Assembly (NCBI GenBank): GCA_016930515.1
Contig: JAFGGO010000171.1
Span: forward strand, 1 to 38,327
Direction of reading: 5' to 3'
From: Promethearchaeota archaeon
GTDB taxonomy: Archaea > Asgardarchaeota > Lokiarchaeia > Sigyniarchaeales > SOKP01
Length of the DNA stretch: 38,327 nucleotides
The first letter of the stretch is position 1; every line of letters begins with the position of its first letter. The notes beneath the pieces are model-generated. The model was given only the letters and a program-made list of their open reading frames with translations, was not told the DNA's origin and searched no databases. A program made the position numbers and the translations under genes. Shown piece after piece: positions 16,805-25,405 of this stretch.

Positions 16805-18364
16805 TCATATCGAGATTGCAATCCTTTTTTTTTTTAGCTGTTTTACTAAAGATCTTGCTTTCGAATCCAAAGGATTACCCGATAAATATACACCATTAAG
16901 AGAGCTCATTGTTGTCATCGATTCGGGTAGGCTAGTCAAGTTGTTGTTTTCAACTTGAAGGTAAGCAAGAGATTTCAAGTTACTTATGGAATCAGGCAGT
17001 GTTGAAATCTTATTATTTCCTAAATAAAGTCCGTAAAGGTTGTCAAGGGTTTCTAGGGTTGTATTGGATTCAGTAAGATTTGTTAGCTGGTTATTATTGA
17101 GCGATAAGGTTATCAACGAAGAAAGATTACCAATGGATTCGGGAAGATCCGAGATTTCATTGCAATGGAGGTGAAGAAAGGCTAGTGATTTTAAGTTTCC
17201 AACAGAATTAGGGAGGGATCTTAATTGATTATTATATAGGGATAATTCTTTTAATGACATGAGGCGTCCTATCGAATCTGGAAGGCATTCTAATAAATTA
17301 TCGTTAAGTCTTAAGATTTGTAGCGATTTAAGGTTTCCAAAGCATTCTGGGAGGAATCGGAGGGGATTGTTATACAATGATAATTTCTTAAGCGAGCAAA
17401 GGGCTCCAAAAGATTCTGGGAGCGTTATTAATTTATTATCATATAAAAGCAATTCAGTGAGCGAAGATAGTCGTCCTATAGATTCTGGAAGAGATGAAAG
17501 AGAATTTCTACTCAAATCTAATTCTTTAAGCGAAGTTAGGGCGCCAAACGATTCGGGAAGTATTTTAAGTAGATTGCCAGATAATCGTAAAAATTGAAGG
17601 GATTGTAAGTTCCCAAAGGAATCAGGAAGATGTGTCAATTTATTATTGTATAAGGGAAACATTCTCAGGGAATATAGATTCCCAACTGATTCTGGGAGCG
17701 CCTCTAGCTGATTATTGCATAAATTGAGTGTCTGAAGAGAAGTTAGGTTTCCAATAGACTTGGGAAGCGTTTTGAGCCTGTTATGACACGAATTAAGATT
17801 CTGAAGAGAACAAAGATTACCGATGGATTTCGGGAGTTCTGAAAGACAGTTCAAGCTTAAATCGAGGATTGCAAGCGATTTTAAATGTCCAATAGTATCG
17901 GGAAGCGATTCAAGTAAATTATCTCTTAATGAAAGCGAAACGAGTGATTGGAGCTTGCCGATCGATTCAGGAAGTCTTGTGAGCCTGTTTTCCCGTAGGA
18001 TTAAGCGTTTTAGCTTGTAAAGCTTTCCTAAAGACTCCGGGAGAGTTATTATTCTGGTTTTTAGCAATCGTAGTTCTTGCAAGGACGATAAATTTCCTAT
18101 TGATTCAGGAAGCGAAGAGAGCTTGCACCTATGCAATCCAATACCCGTGACATTTCCGAGATTATCGACTGAAAATCCCATTTGGCCGTCATGCTCTACC
18201 GTGTTTACGATGTTAAAAGCCTTTCCCGAAAGTTTCTCGAGGTCTTGAAGAGCAATCGCTTCCAGTCGAGGAATCTGAGCACCTTGGAAGGATCGCATCG
18301 AATCGTTTTTCTTTTTTACTTCGCTATAATGGTTTTCTGTTTTTTCTGGTTCGTACTTCTTCAT
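16805..18364 (-). CDS. Cytosolic leucine-rich-repeat protein (Shoc2/PIRL-type repeats)
   Basis: A 519-residue protein made almost wholly of about 18 consecutive 23-residue leucine-rich repeats (LPESIGNLSSLxxLxLxxNxL) between residues ~78 and 495, preceded by ~75 residues that mix basic and acidic groups. There is no signal peptide, membrane helix, GTPase or COR domain, so it should be a cytoplasmic horseshoe-shaped protein-binding scaffold. The repeat type is the Ras-group/plant-intracellular class also found in bacteria and Asgard archaea. A GGTTAAATAAG element (minus strand, near 18403-18413) with about 40 bases to the ATG is a plausible promoter, and GAGGATG a plausible ribosome site. Confidence 0.88.
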   Translation of the reverse strand: MKKYEPEKTENHYSEVKKKNDSMRSFQGAQIPRLEAIALQDLEKLSGKAFNIVNTVEHDGQMGFSVDNLGNVTGIGLHRCKLSSLPESIGNLSSLQELRLLKTRIITLPESLGKLYKLKRLILRENRLTRLPESIGKLQSLVSLSLRDNLLESLPDTIGHLKSLAILDLSLNCLSELPKSIGNLCSLQNLNSCHNRLKTLPKSIGNLTSLQTLNLCNNQLEALPESVGNLYSLRMFPLYNNKLTHLPDSFGNLQSLQFLRLSGNLLKILPESFGALTSLKELDLSRNSLSSLPESIGRLSSLTELLLYDNKLITLPESFGALCSLKKLSLYNNPLRFLPECFGNLKSLQILRLNDNLLECLPDSIGRLMSLKELSLYNNQLRSLPNSVGNLKSLAFLHLHCNEISDLPESIGNLSSLITLSLNNNQLTNLTESNTTLETLDNLYGLYLGNNKISTLPDSISNLKSLAYLQVENNNLTSLPESMTTMSSLNGVYLSGNPLDSKARSLVKQLKKKRIAISI

Positions 18365-18614
18365 TTGATCGCATCCTCGCCTCGTTCGCGCGCCGCCAGG
18401 ATCTTATTTAACCTTAGATGGTATTTTTATTATATGTCCCGACAATTTTTAAAGGTATTTCCTTGCATCGCTTGTGGGCAAATGATTATATAAGATGACA
18501 CATGATGCAAATAATTAAGAGTAATCATTAATCCCAATAAAATGCTTAAAATAATGGAGAATCAAAGTTTTTTTTTGTTGATATAGAAATTGAAAGAATA
18601 ATATATATTCAAGC

Positions 18615-19754
18615 GTGAATTATTCCTTAATCATGGTTGCAAATCTTTTGGTTTTATCGATATCAGTAGCATTGCTGGTTCTTACCTGCGTTATATATCA
18701 AAAAAGCCGTAAGAAACGGACGAATATAAAATATCTTGTGGCTTGCTTGAGCCTTATTGCATTTTCAAACACTCTTGTTGGAATAGACCTTAAAAACCTG
18801 GTTATCGTGATGATTCTTACAATTCTCTTGCCCTTGGGTTTTATAATGTTATTTTTTCACTACGAGGGTATTTCTCGTCCCCGACCTAGGCTTAGCGTCT
18901 TCATTTACCTTCTTACCTTGTTTATTGTTTCGGCTTCGTTTAAAGCAATGATATTGATATACATGGGTTTAAACAATCAATCTTTTGATGTCACCTACCA
19001 AGAGTTAGGGGTCACCAGCGATTCGTTCGTAAACTTGCTCTTAAATGTTGCTAGACTATCCCAATCGATATTATCTTGCTTAGTATTTTTAATAGCAGTA
19101 TTTGTAATGAAAAAAGCACAGAAAATCATGAAGATGAGGGCCACCATCATCGAGTTGATTGGGCTGGTCTTTTTAGTCGTATATGGTGCACTATATGTTA
19201 TCAGAGACCTTTTCTTCTACGCCAATTACGACCTTTTAACGTCGATAGCTTTAATCTTCAGCTTGATCGGGCTTTTACTCATAGTATACAATTTTCTCGT
19301 GCATCCAGATTACTTATACCTGTTACCATTTCCCATCTTTAAATTCATGATCTTTAACGAGAACGGCATTTCCTGCTATGTGAGAAGCATAGAAAAGACG
19401 AAAGATGGGATTGACACGCGCGGAGACATGGATCAGCTCATGGCAGGTGCGTTCACGGCGATTTCGAACATGTTTAAAGAAGTACTTGGTGCCGGAACGA
19501 ACATTCGTTATATCGATGCTGATAAATTCATCATCTTCGTCACTCCCCTTCCGCAGAAAAGAGGCGTGCTTGTCGTCATTTCTCCCGCAGAGACTGCTCT
19601 TTTCAAGGATTCTATCAAGCGATTCACGCGCACCCTTTCACCTAGCCTTCTTGAAAAAATTAACGGTGTCGTCGAAATTAACGAATTAAGACCTGAAATC
19701 GACGCATTGATAAGGACATCCTTTCCTTATGTCCATTTTTCGCAAGGAGAATGA
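18615..19754 (+). CDS. Seven-TM protein with C-terminal longin/roadblock-like domain
   Basis: A 379-residue protein. Seven hydrophobic helices occupy about residues 5-235. The remaining ~140 residues are soluble and begin FMIFNENGISCYVRSI, then a helix (MDQLMAGAFTAISNMFKEVL), then strands (NIRYIDADKFIIFVTPL, GVLVVISP) and a helix (FKDSIKRFTRTLS). The beta-beta-alpha-beta-beta-beta-alpha order and the AGAFTAIS helix resemble longin/roadblock folds, which in eukaryotes and Asgard archaea bind small GTPases; this is fold inference, not a recognised family. The protein may be a receptor that recruits a GTPase. The start could instead be ATG 18633, which lies about 26 bases after a TATA-like AATATATATTC (18598-18608). 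Confidence 0.65.
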   Translation: MNYSLIMVANLLVLSISVALLVLTCVIYQKSRKKRTNIKYLVACLSLIAFSNTLVGIDLKNLVIVMILTILLPLGFIMLFFHYEGISRPRPRLSVFIYLLTLFIVSASFKAMILIYMGLNNQSFDVTYQELGVTSDSFVNLLLNVARLSQSILSCLVFLIAVFVMKKAQKIMKMRATIIELIGLVFLVVYGALYVIRDLFFYANYDLLTSIALIFSLIGLLLIVYNFLVHPDYLYLLPFPIFKFMIFNENGISCYVRSIEKTKDGIDTRGDMDQLMAGAFTAISNMFKEVLGAGTNIRYIDADKFIIFVTPLPQKRGVLVVISPAETALFKDSIKRFTRTLSPSLLEKINGVVEINELRPEIDALIRTSFPYVHFSQGE

Positions 19755-19779
19755 AGCTGTCCAATAACACGATATATTC

Positions 19780-19815
19780 GTTATTATTTTTTTTCTATTA
19801 TTTTTACCCGTTTTA
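19780..19815 (+). terminator. T-rich archaeal terminator
   Basis: Several T runs, including one of eight, lie within 60 bases after the stop of the 7TM gene. Archaeal RNA polymerase terminates at such oligo-T tracts without a hairpin. Confidence 0.35.
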
Positions 19816-19900
19816 TAAAAAAAAAGATATAAAAACTGGAGCTCGATACCTAGTTTAAATAAATATTGAAAGTTGCACTATAAATTACTTATCGTGCGCT

Positions 19901-19909
19901 TTTTAAATA
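19901..19909 (+). promoter_or_regulatory. TATA box (TTTTAAATA) for the 5TM gene
   Basis: TTTTAAATA is centred about 40 bases upstream of the ATG at 19945, placing transcription start near 19930 and giving a leader of about 15 bases. Confidence 0.45.
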
Positions 19910-19944
19910 CACACAAATCTTTGTAATACATACAGTTGATAAAG

Positions 19945-20706
19945 ATGACTCTAAACATGCTATTTTCTATTGTACCAGCAACTGGAATGTCTGAGGATAT
20001 GCAAATAATCCTTTTAGGCATCACACTTCCCATTATTGGATCAATTATCACGGTGCTCATATTTCCGAGGTTGCTTGCACCCCTTTTTTTGAAAGCCAAG
20101 AACAAGATCTTGAGCAAGAAGTATAAGGACGCTTTCATCCTCGTTAAACCACGGGCATTAAAAGGAAAAGTCATCGCCAAGCGATTGATCTATGTACTGG
20201 CGATCTCCATTGTTTTCCTTCTATTACTCGTCGATCTTTTGGATCCAACTCAATGGCTTGATGCTGGTTCGCTGCAATCGTATGCTGATCAAGGTATTGA
20301 CCCCAAATACCACATTACTTTCCTTCTGACCTGCATGGGATTGATGTTTCCTATTGGAATGGGAATCTGGGCAATATCTTGGGCAATCGAAGATTCTGGA
20401 CTTGTTCATTACATGTTCCGCGAGGACGGTTATTATGAGATCGAGCCAATTCACATCCGTTATACTCTCTATGTGAAGGGTTTTGCGAGCTTGGCATCCC
20501 TCGCGTTCTTATTCCAATATTTCTACGACAATATCTTGTTGGACCGATTTTCAGACTCATTGCTCGTTTTTGCAATCCTGCTCGTGGTAGTTGGTATATT
20601 CGTTCCAGCATATTTTATTTACGCAAAAGTCATGAAATCGAACGATTACTTAAAAAAAGGGCTTGAAGAAGTCAAGACATTGAAAGAAAGCGATATTAAG
20701 AAATAA
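19945..20706 (+). CDS. Five-TM membrane protein of unknown function
   Basis: About 253 residues with hydrophobic helices near residues 15-45, 75-95, 125-150, 175-195 and 210-235, and a charged cytoplasmic C-terminus (KKGLEEVKTLKES). A basic loop after the first helix (KAKNKILSKKYKDAF) suggests it faces the cytosol. No family was recognised. It lies alone on the + strand between the 7TM gene and TrmO, with its own TATA box. A TTG nine bases upstream is an alternative start. Confidence 0.65.
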   Translation: MTLNMLFSIVPATGMSEDMQIILLGITLPIIGSIITVLIFPRLLAPLFLKAKNKILSKKYKDAFILVKPRALKGKVIAKRLIYVLAISIVFLLLLVDLLDPTQWLDAGSLQSYADQGIDPKYHITFLLTCMGLMFPIGMGIWAISWAIEDSGLVHYMFREDGYYEIEPIHIRYTLYVKGFASLASLAFLFQYFYDNILLDRFSDSLLVFAILLVVVGIFVPAYFIYAKVMKSNDYLKKGLEEVKTLKESDIKK

Positions 20707-20755
20707 ATTATTTATTTTTGTTTTATTTTTTTAATACTTTTTTTGATATTTTTTT
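20707..20755 (+). terminator. Oligo-T terminator after the 5TM gene
   Basis: Four T runs of five to eight bases follow the stop codon within 50 bases, the usual archaeal termination signal. Confidence 0.45.
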
Positions 20756-20863
20756 AGATCATACCATCTTATAACTTTTTCATACCGCTTTAAATGCTAT
20801 CTTTCTTTTATCTATATATTAAAATAATATCTAACATAATCATTCTGTTCAAGACGATATTAA

Positions 20864-21328
20864 ATGTTCTCGTTTAACGAAATTGGAATTGTAAAAAATA
20901 AAATATTTCAAACAGAAGGGGCGTTTCAGCGAAGACATGACATGTCTACGATCTTGGTGCACGATGAATACAAGAAGGGACTTTATGGCATCGAAGAACA
21001 CGAATACTTGCATGTCTTGTTTTACCTTCACGAAAGCCAACCCAAGGACTTAAAATTAGACGGTCTTGAGTATAAGGGAGGTTTTAAGGGAGTATTTGCC
21101 TCTAGAGCTCCAAATAGACCCAGCTTGATCGGATTGACAACGGTGAGATTATTAGAACGCAATGGTCGAGAATTGATTGTCTGGGGTTTGGATACCATAA
21201 ATGGAACACCAGTGTTAGATATTAAACCACTTGCACTTGATATGGATATGTTTTACGCAATGGAAGCCGAGAAAATCGTTGAAATATATCCCACATTGGA
21301 TGCAATGAAATGTAAAGAGCGAGCGTAA
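20864..21328 (+). CDS. trmO: TrmO/TsaA-family tRNA t6A methyltransferase (UPF0066)
   Basis: A 154-residue protein with the TrmO core: the opening IGIVKNKIF, then GVFASRAPNRPSLIGLTTVRLLER with the family's SRAPNRPxxIG motif, and GLDTINGTPVLDIKP. In this family the enzyme uses S-adenosylmethionine to methylate N6-threonylcarbamoyladenosine at tRNA position 37. The compact length is that of archaeal members, which lack the extra C-terminal domain of E. coli TrmO. A TATATATTAAAA stretch about 45 bases upstream is a possible TATA element. Convergent with the broken receptor gene, whose stop is 8 bases away. Confidence 0.85.
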   Translation: MFSFNEIGIVKNKIFQTEGAFQRRHDMSTILVHDEYKKGLYGIEEHEYLHVLFYLHESQPKDLKLDGLEYKGGFKGVFASRAPNRPSLIGLTTVRLLERNGRELIVWGLDTINGTPVLDIKPLALDMDMFYAMEAEKIVEIYPTLDAMKCKERA

Positions 21329-21336
21329 AACCAAGC

Positions 21337-22514
21337 CTATTCAAAAGGTTTGTTACACGACCAGCAGGATTCTCCCTTCTTTTTCAATATATCCACGCAT
21401 TTCATGCAATAATATGTCTGGCAATTTCGACACAAATACAGTTCTCCCACTTCAATGAGACCTTTGTGAACCGGACAAGTGTATTGTGCCTTTATAACAG
21501 CTATTTCAGTCTCATTACTTTCTTTTTTATCTTCAATCCTGGCAATTTTAGCTGATGCGAGCTTTTCAGGAGATTTAACTGATGCTTTAGGAGTTAAAGT
21601 CTTTTTTGGAGGAATTTGTGTCCGGGAACCTTGTAATTTTGAACTGAATGTCGTGTGAAACCATTTTGATCCCGAATTAGAGCTTTTTTTATACAGGAAG
21701 ATAGCAAACACCCCAAAACGATGACGACGAAAACTATTACGGCGATCCAAGGGTACTCATCTCCTAAAGGAGGACGATCTTCATCGATCGGAAACAAGAT
21801 AGGGAGCATGTCTTGGATACCTGGAGCACTTAAAATATTGTATGGTACGTCCCCAATCCCATCGCCGTCCAAATCCTTTCCCTCGTAGTCGCTCCAATAA
21901 TTGCCGATTTCAATCGTATTCCAAGAGTTATCCCCAACATTACTGTAATCCTGCGCTTGAACGGAATTATCGACAAAAATATTGTTAAAAAGTATGTTAT
22001 CGTGATTAAAGTTACCAGAAACGAAAACATCTACGACCTGATTGCTTGACATGTTATTTGAACTGCACTCGATGTCCCAATTCGACCAGTTCATATAAAT
22101 TCCATCCAAGTTAGAAGTAATCTTGTTATCGTGTATTTCGTGGGTGTTTGAGTCATTCAATTCGATTCCATTCTGATTTTCCCTTGCGATATTTGCTCCT
22201 AGAATTCCATTCATGCAATTTTCCAGAATTATTTCTGATCTCGAATTGTTGATTGCAATATTAGCGGTTATTATAATGTAATCCGAATCCCAAATGCGGA
22301 ACCCGTACTCAAAATTATGGGACGCGTTGTTTCCTAAAATCTTGTTGCTGTCAGAATAGTTAAGAGAAAAACTATGCGTATTACAAAGTGCAATGTTTTC
22401 AGAAAATTCGTTAAAATTGCTTTGATTACAGAGCGAGATTCCTGCGTAATTATTATAGTTAGCCGTATTTTTCGAAATATTAGAAGAAATAAACGAATCC
22501 TCGAATATCCCAAA
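21337..22514 (-). pseudogene. Broken beta-helix receptor with cytoplasmic zinc motif (5' truncated, frameshifted)
   Basis: The minus strand is open from 22514, just after an in-frame TAA, and encodes NosD-type beta-helix coils (SDSNKILGNNASHN.EYGF), the closing GNYWSDYEG ... DGIGDVPYN, and a membrane span YPWIAVIVFVVIVLG. There a one-base loss in the CCCC run at 21711-21714 shifts the frame; in the other frame the span continues VFAIFLYKK and ends with the eight-ligand motif C-x2-H-x11-C-x2-C-x4-C-x2-C-x10-C-x2-C. The signal peptide and N-terminal coils are missing and no start codon lies at the 5' end. The spacing of metal ligands is identical to that in the two intact paralogues at 26133 and 29450. 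The CCCC indel could also be a sequencing error, but the 5' loss is independent of it. Confidence 0.8.
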
Positions 22515-22888
22515 TTATGAAATGTATATTGGGAGATAGGAAGATATTTAAATCAAATTACGATTAATTATAAAATATTAACTATTAAATTTTAATTATT
22601 CTTGTTATATCTTTAAAGCGTTGTTCAATTTTTTACCAAATCAGTCCACATATAAATAGATACGATGATTGTTAAAAATCCTCTAAAATCATATTAAATA
22701 CCGTTTCATCATCCTTTAGATTGTAAATATAAAATAGATAGTATGAAAAATAAGCAAAAGGCAGATACGCAATATCTTTTAATGGTGAAAAATTTAAATT
22801 CTTATAACAACTACAATACTTTAATTAAATAATTGTTTATACAAATAGTCCTGCGTTTTATTAAAGATTCGAGCGATTTTTAATAACA
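22515..22888. other. 374-bp AT-rich divergent intergenic region
   Basis: No gene was seen. On the minus strand ATTTAAATAT (22544-22553) is a good TATA candidate placed about 30 bases before the truncated receptor, as if promoter and 3' part were kept while the signal-peptide region was deleted. On the + strand TTTAATTAAATAA (about 22820-22832) may serve the dehydratase operon, giving a leader of about 35 bases. Confidence 0.4.
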
Positions 22889-24118
22889 ATGGCGCAGGAC
22901 CTAATAACACCATATATTACATATCAAGATTTTACGAGGAAAATTAGGGGTTCGGCACACATGATTGTATCTTTTCCGAATATGGGACCAAACTGGGTGG
23001 CGTTCAAGACATTCTTCGAAAAGAACGGGTGTGAGGTGATAGTACCTGAACCGACGAATAGAAACACCATCAAGTTTGGCGTGAGGCATAGTCCGGAGTT
23101 TGTTTGTTTTCCGTTTAAGGCAACAATAGGAGACTTTAAGAATGCTTTAGATAAAGGTGCTGACACTCTCGTGATGGCGGTAGATTGCGGTCCTTGTAGG
23201 TTCGGATTCTACGCCAGCGTTCAGGAGCGAATTTTGAAGGACTTAGGATACAATAATTTCAGATTGATTCCCCTCGAACAAGGAGACTTGCTCACTTTTG
23301 ATTGGGTTAAAACACTATTTAAAACGTCTCCTTTCACCGATCACAAGCGCTACACCAGCGCTGTGAAAGCAACGATTTTTTTCCTCAAAAAAGCCAAGCT
23401 CACAGAAGACATTCAGACCGCAGAAGGTATTTTTCGGGCGTACGAAGAGGTTCAAGGCGACACAACTCGTATTGTCAACGATCTCCTACACAAGCTCGAC
23501 GAGACAAACACGCTGAATGGTTTGCGAAATTTTCGCACTGTCATCAAGGATATGTTTAACGCAATGGATCTCGATAGAACTCGAGATCCCTTGAGAGTTG
23601 GACTCTCGGGTGAGATACACATCAGCTTGGAGCCTTATGTCAATTTAGATGTGAGAAAAAAGTTTGGCGAGCTTGGTTGCGAAGTACACCAATCGCTCAG
23701 CCTCTATGACTGGATCATGCACAAGTTACATCTCAACTATCACCGAAAGTGGTTTGAACATTTAGCAAAACCACATCTTCCCATGGACATCGGTGGCGAA
23801 TGTCAATGGGTTATCGGCGAATACATAGATAAAGCGAACGCAGGATTCGATGGATTCGTCCATTCTTACCCCTTTACTTGCATGCCCGAGGTCACGGCTC
23901 GAACGATCATTACCAATAAGCTTAAAAAAATGTACGATTTGCCCGTGTTATATTTCTCGTTCGATGACCAATCGGGCGTTGAAGGCATGCGTACGAGAAT
24001 AGAAGCGTTTATCGACCTCATAGAAGGTCGTCGCAAGAAATATTCTGACAAGGAGGCTCAAAAAGAATACGGAAACCACTTTTGTCTCGAATGCATTAAA
24101 TTAGTACAAGCAAAATAA
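22889..24118 (+). CDS. 2-hydroxyacyl-CoA dehydratase D-component-like protein (HgdB/DUF2229 family)
   Basis: A 409-residue protein of the 2-hydroxyglutaryl-CoA dehydratase/benzoyl-CoA reductase-related group. Conserved Cys-containing stretches are HSPEFVCFPFKATIGD (C73) and DCGPCRFGFYASVQ (C100, C103), with further Cys in IGGECQW and SYPFTCMPE, consistent with an iron-sulfur cluster. Family members often stand beside an activator ATPase, as here (next gene 17 bases on, same strand). The classical two-subunit dehydratase (HgdA/HgdB) is absent from the window, so the substrate is unknown; the pair may act as a stand-alone redox system for a CoA ester or another double-cubane type reaction (inference). 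Confidence 0.8.
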   Translation: MAQDLITPYITYQDFTRKIRGSAHMIVSFPNMGPNWVAFKTFFEKNGCEVIVPEPTNRNTIKFGVRHSPEFVCFPFKATIGDFKNALDKGADTLVMAVDCGPCRFGFYASVQERILKDLGYNNFRLIPLEQGDLLTFDWVKTLFKTSPFTDHKRYTSAVKATIFFLKKAKLTEDIQTAEGIFRAYEEVQGDTTRIVNDLLHKLDETNTLNGLRNFRTVIKDMFNAMDLDRTRDPLRVGLSGEIHISLEPYVNLDVRKKFGELGCEVHQSLSLYDWIMHKLHLNYHRKWFEHLAKPHLPMDIGGECQWVIGEYIDKANAGFDGFVHSYPFTCMPEVTARTIITNKLKKMYDLPVLYFSFDDQSGVEGMRTRIEAFIDLIEGRRKKYSDKEAQKEYGNHFCLECIKLVQAK

Positions 24119-24135
24119 TAATTATAAAGAAAGGA

Positions 24136-25170
24136 ATGAACCGAATTATGGTTGAAGTTTCAGATAAAATTATAAACGAAGAAAACAAGAAAAACGCCTT
24201 CCTTGGAATTGATGTAGGCTCTGTAAGTCTCAAGTTTGTTTTAATAGATCTTGACGGAAAAGTCCTCACGAACGTGTTCTTGCGCAACACGGGTTCGCCT
24301 ATCGAATCGGTCAAGGACGGCATGGCAAAGTTAAAAGAAACAATCGACGCCGATGAAAAGCTCCAAAAATACGCCATCCGAGCCTGTGGAACGACGGGTT
24401 CTGCCAGATACCTAACAAAAGCCATTGTTGGCGGTGATCTCGCCAAGACGGAAATCATCGCACACGCCGTTGCCACGCAGTCCATGTATCCCGATGTGAG
24501 AACGATCCTCGAAATAGGCGGTCAGGACTCGAAGATCATTATTCTCCGGGACGGCATCATCATCGATTTTTCCATGAATTCCGTGTGCGCTGCGGGTACA
24601 GGATCTTTCTTGGACCATCAAGCTGCTCGATTGGGCATTAGAATTGAAGAATTTGGAAATTATGCAGTGAAATCGAACAATCCAGTGTCCATCGCTGGTA
24701 GGTGTACTGTGTTCGCAGAGTCTGACATGATTCACAAGCAAAACGCCGGACATTCCCGAGAAGACATCATTGCTGGCCTTTGCGACTCTTTGGTTAGAAA
24801 CTATCTTAATAATTTATCAAAAGGTAAAGAGCTCGCAGAACCGGTCGTGTTTCAAGGTGGCGTCTCGTTTAACAAGGGGATCGTGCAAGCATTCGAGCGA
24901 AACCTCGGGTGCAAGGTCATAGTGCCCAAGTACAACGTGCTCATGGGTGCTCTTGGCATGGCAATCCTGGTAAGGGATCATTTCGTTGACAACGAGACCG
25001 AAACCGTTTTCAGAGGGCTAGATGTTGCAGATCAGGAATTCAATACGTCAACTTTTACGTGTTCTGATTGTCCGAACAATTGCGAAATCGTTCAGGTCAA
25101 GATGCCTTCCGACGAGAACCAAGTCATTGCTCGCTGGGGTTCAAGGTGCGGAAAATGGGAGGTGTTCTAA
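24136..25170 (+). CDS. Acyl-CoA dehydratase activator ATPase (HgdC/BadF/BcrA family)
   Basis: A 344-residue ASKHA-fold ATPase. Phosphate-binding motifs are GIDVGSVSLKFVLID (from residue 24) and LEIGGQDSKII (125-135). The two Cys that hold the bridging 4Fe-4S cluster between dimer subunits are C151 (NSVCAAGTGSFLD) and C190 (AGRCTVFAESDMIH). ATP-driven conformational change in this family pushes an electron at low potential to the partner dehydratase. The C-terminus has an extra Cys group (C309-x2-C312-x3-C316 ... C338), possibly a second metal site. It is second in an operon with the HgdB-like gene. ATG 24136 abuts an AAGGA; ATG 24148 is an alternative with better spacing. Confidence 0.88.
   Translation: MNRIMVEVSDKIINEENKKNAFLGIDVGSVSLKFVLIDLDGKVLTNVFLRNTGSPIESVKDGMAKLKETIDADEKLQKYAIRACGTTGSARYLTKAIVGGDLAKTEIIAHAVATQSMYPDVRTILEIGGQDSKIIILRDGIIIDFSMNSVCAAGTGSFLDHQAARLGIRIEEFGNYAVKSNNPVSIAGRCTVFAESDMIHKQNAGHSREDIIAGLCDSLVRNYLNNLSKGKELAEPVVFQGGVSFNKGIVQAFERNLGCKVIVPKYNVLMGALGMAILVRDHFVDNETETVFRGLDVADQEFNTSTFTCSDCPNNCEIVQVKMPSDENQVIARWGSRCGKWEVF
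25157..25164 (+). promoter_or_regulatory. Near-perfect Shine-Dalgarno (GGGAGGTG) before an ATT codon
   Basis: GGGAGGTG inside the end of the activator gene is followed after 6 bases by ATT at 25171, which opens a 68-codon frame. No ATG, GTG or TTG lies at a workable distance in that frame (the GTG at 25162 runs into TAA). The site therefore argues for initiation at ATT. Confidence 0.55.
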
Positions 25171-25377
25171 ATTTCGGACATTCTCAAGAACTTTCTAAAA
25201 CAATTTAGTGAGTTCAGCGAAGAGATCCTCGAAACGATCAAGCACAAGGCGCGCCTTTCGACCGTGTTTGATGTGTTTCTCGAAAAGGTGATTCCAACAT
25301 TCGTTAACGAGACCGATCTCAAGGAGTATTACGAGAAACGCATGGAAGAAATAAACGAATTTATCTATAAGTTATAA
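25171..25377 (+). CDS. Small helical protein, third gene of the dehydratase-activation operon, apparent ATT start
   Basis: Sixty-eight codons begin directly after the activator's TAA, in the same frame, and end at TAA 25375-25377. The product is highly helical and amphipathic, starting ISDILKNFLKQFSEFSEEIL and ending YYEKRMEEINEFIYKL, with no membrane segment or metal motif. Codon use matches the upstream operon genes (many GAG, CTC, AAG), unlike random intergenic sequence here. The strong Shine-Dalgarno 6 bases before ATT supports translation. It could be a small accessory subunit, or the activator once extended into it by a lost stop. No family was recognised. Confidence 0.6.
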   Translation: MSDILKNFLKQFSEFSEEILETIKHKARLSTVFDVFLEKVIPTFVNETDLKEYYEKRMEEINEFIYKL

Positions 25378-25405
25378 TCTAATCCTTGTATTTTAAATAA
25401 ATTCA

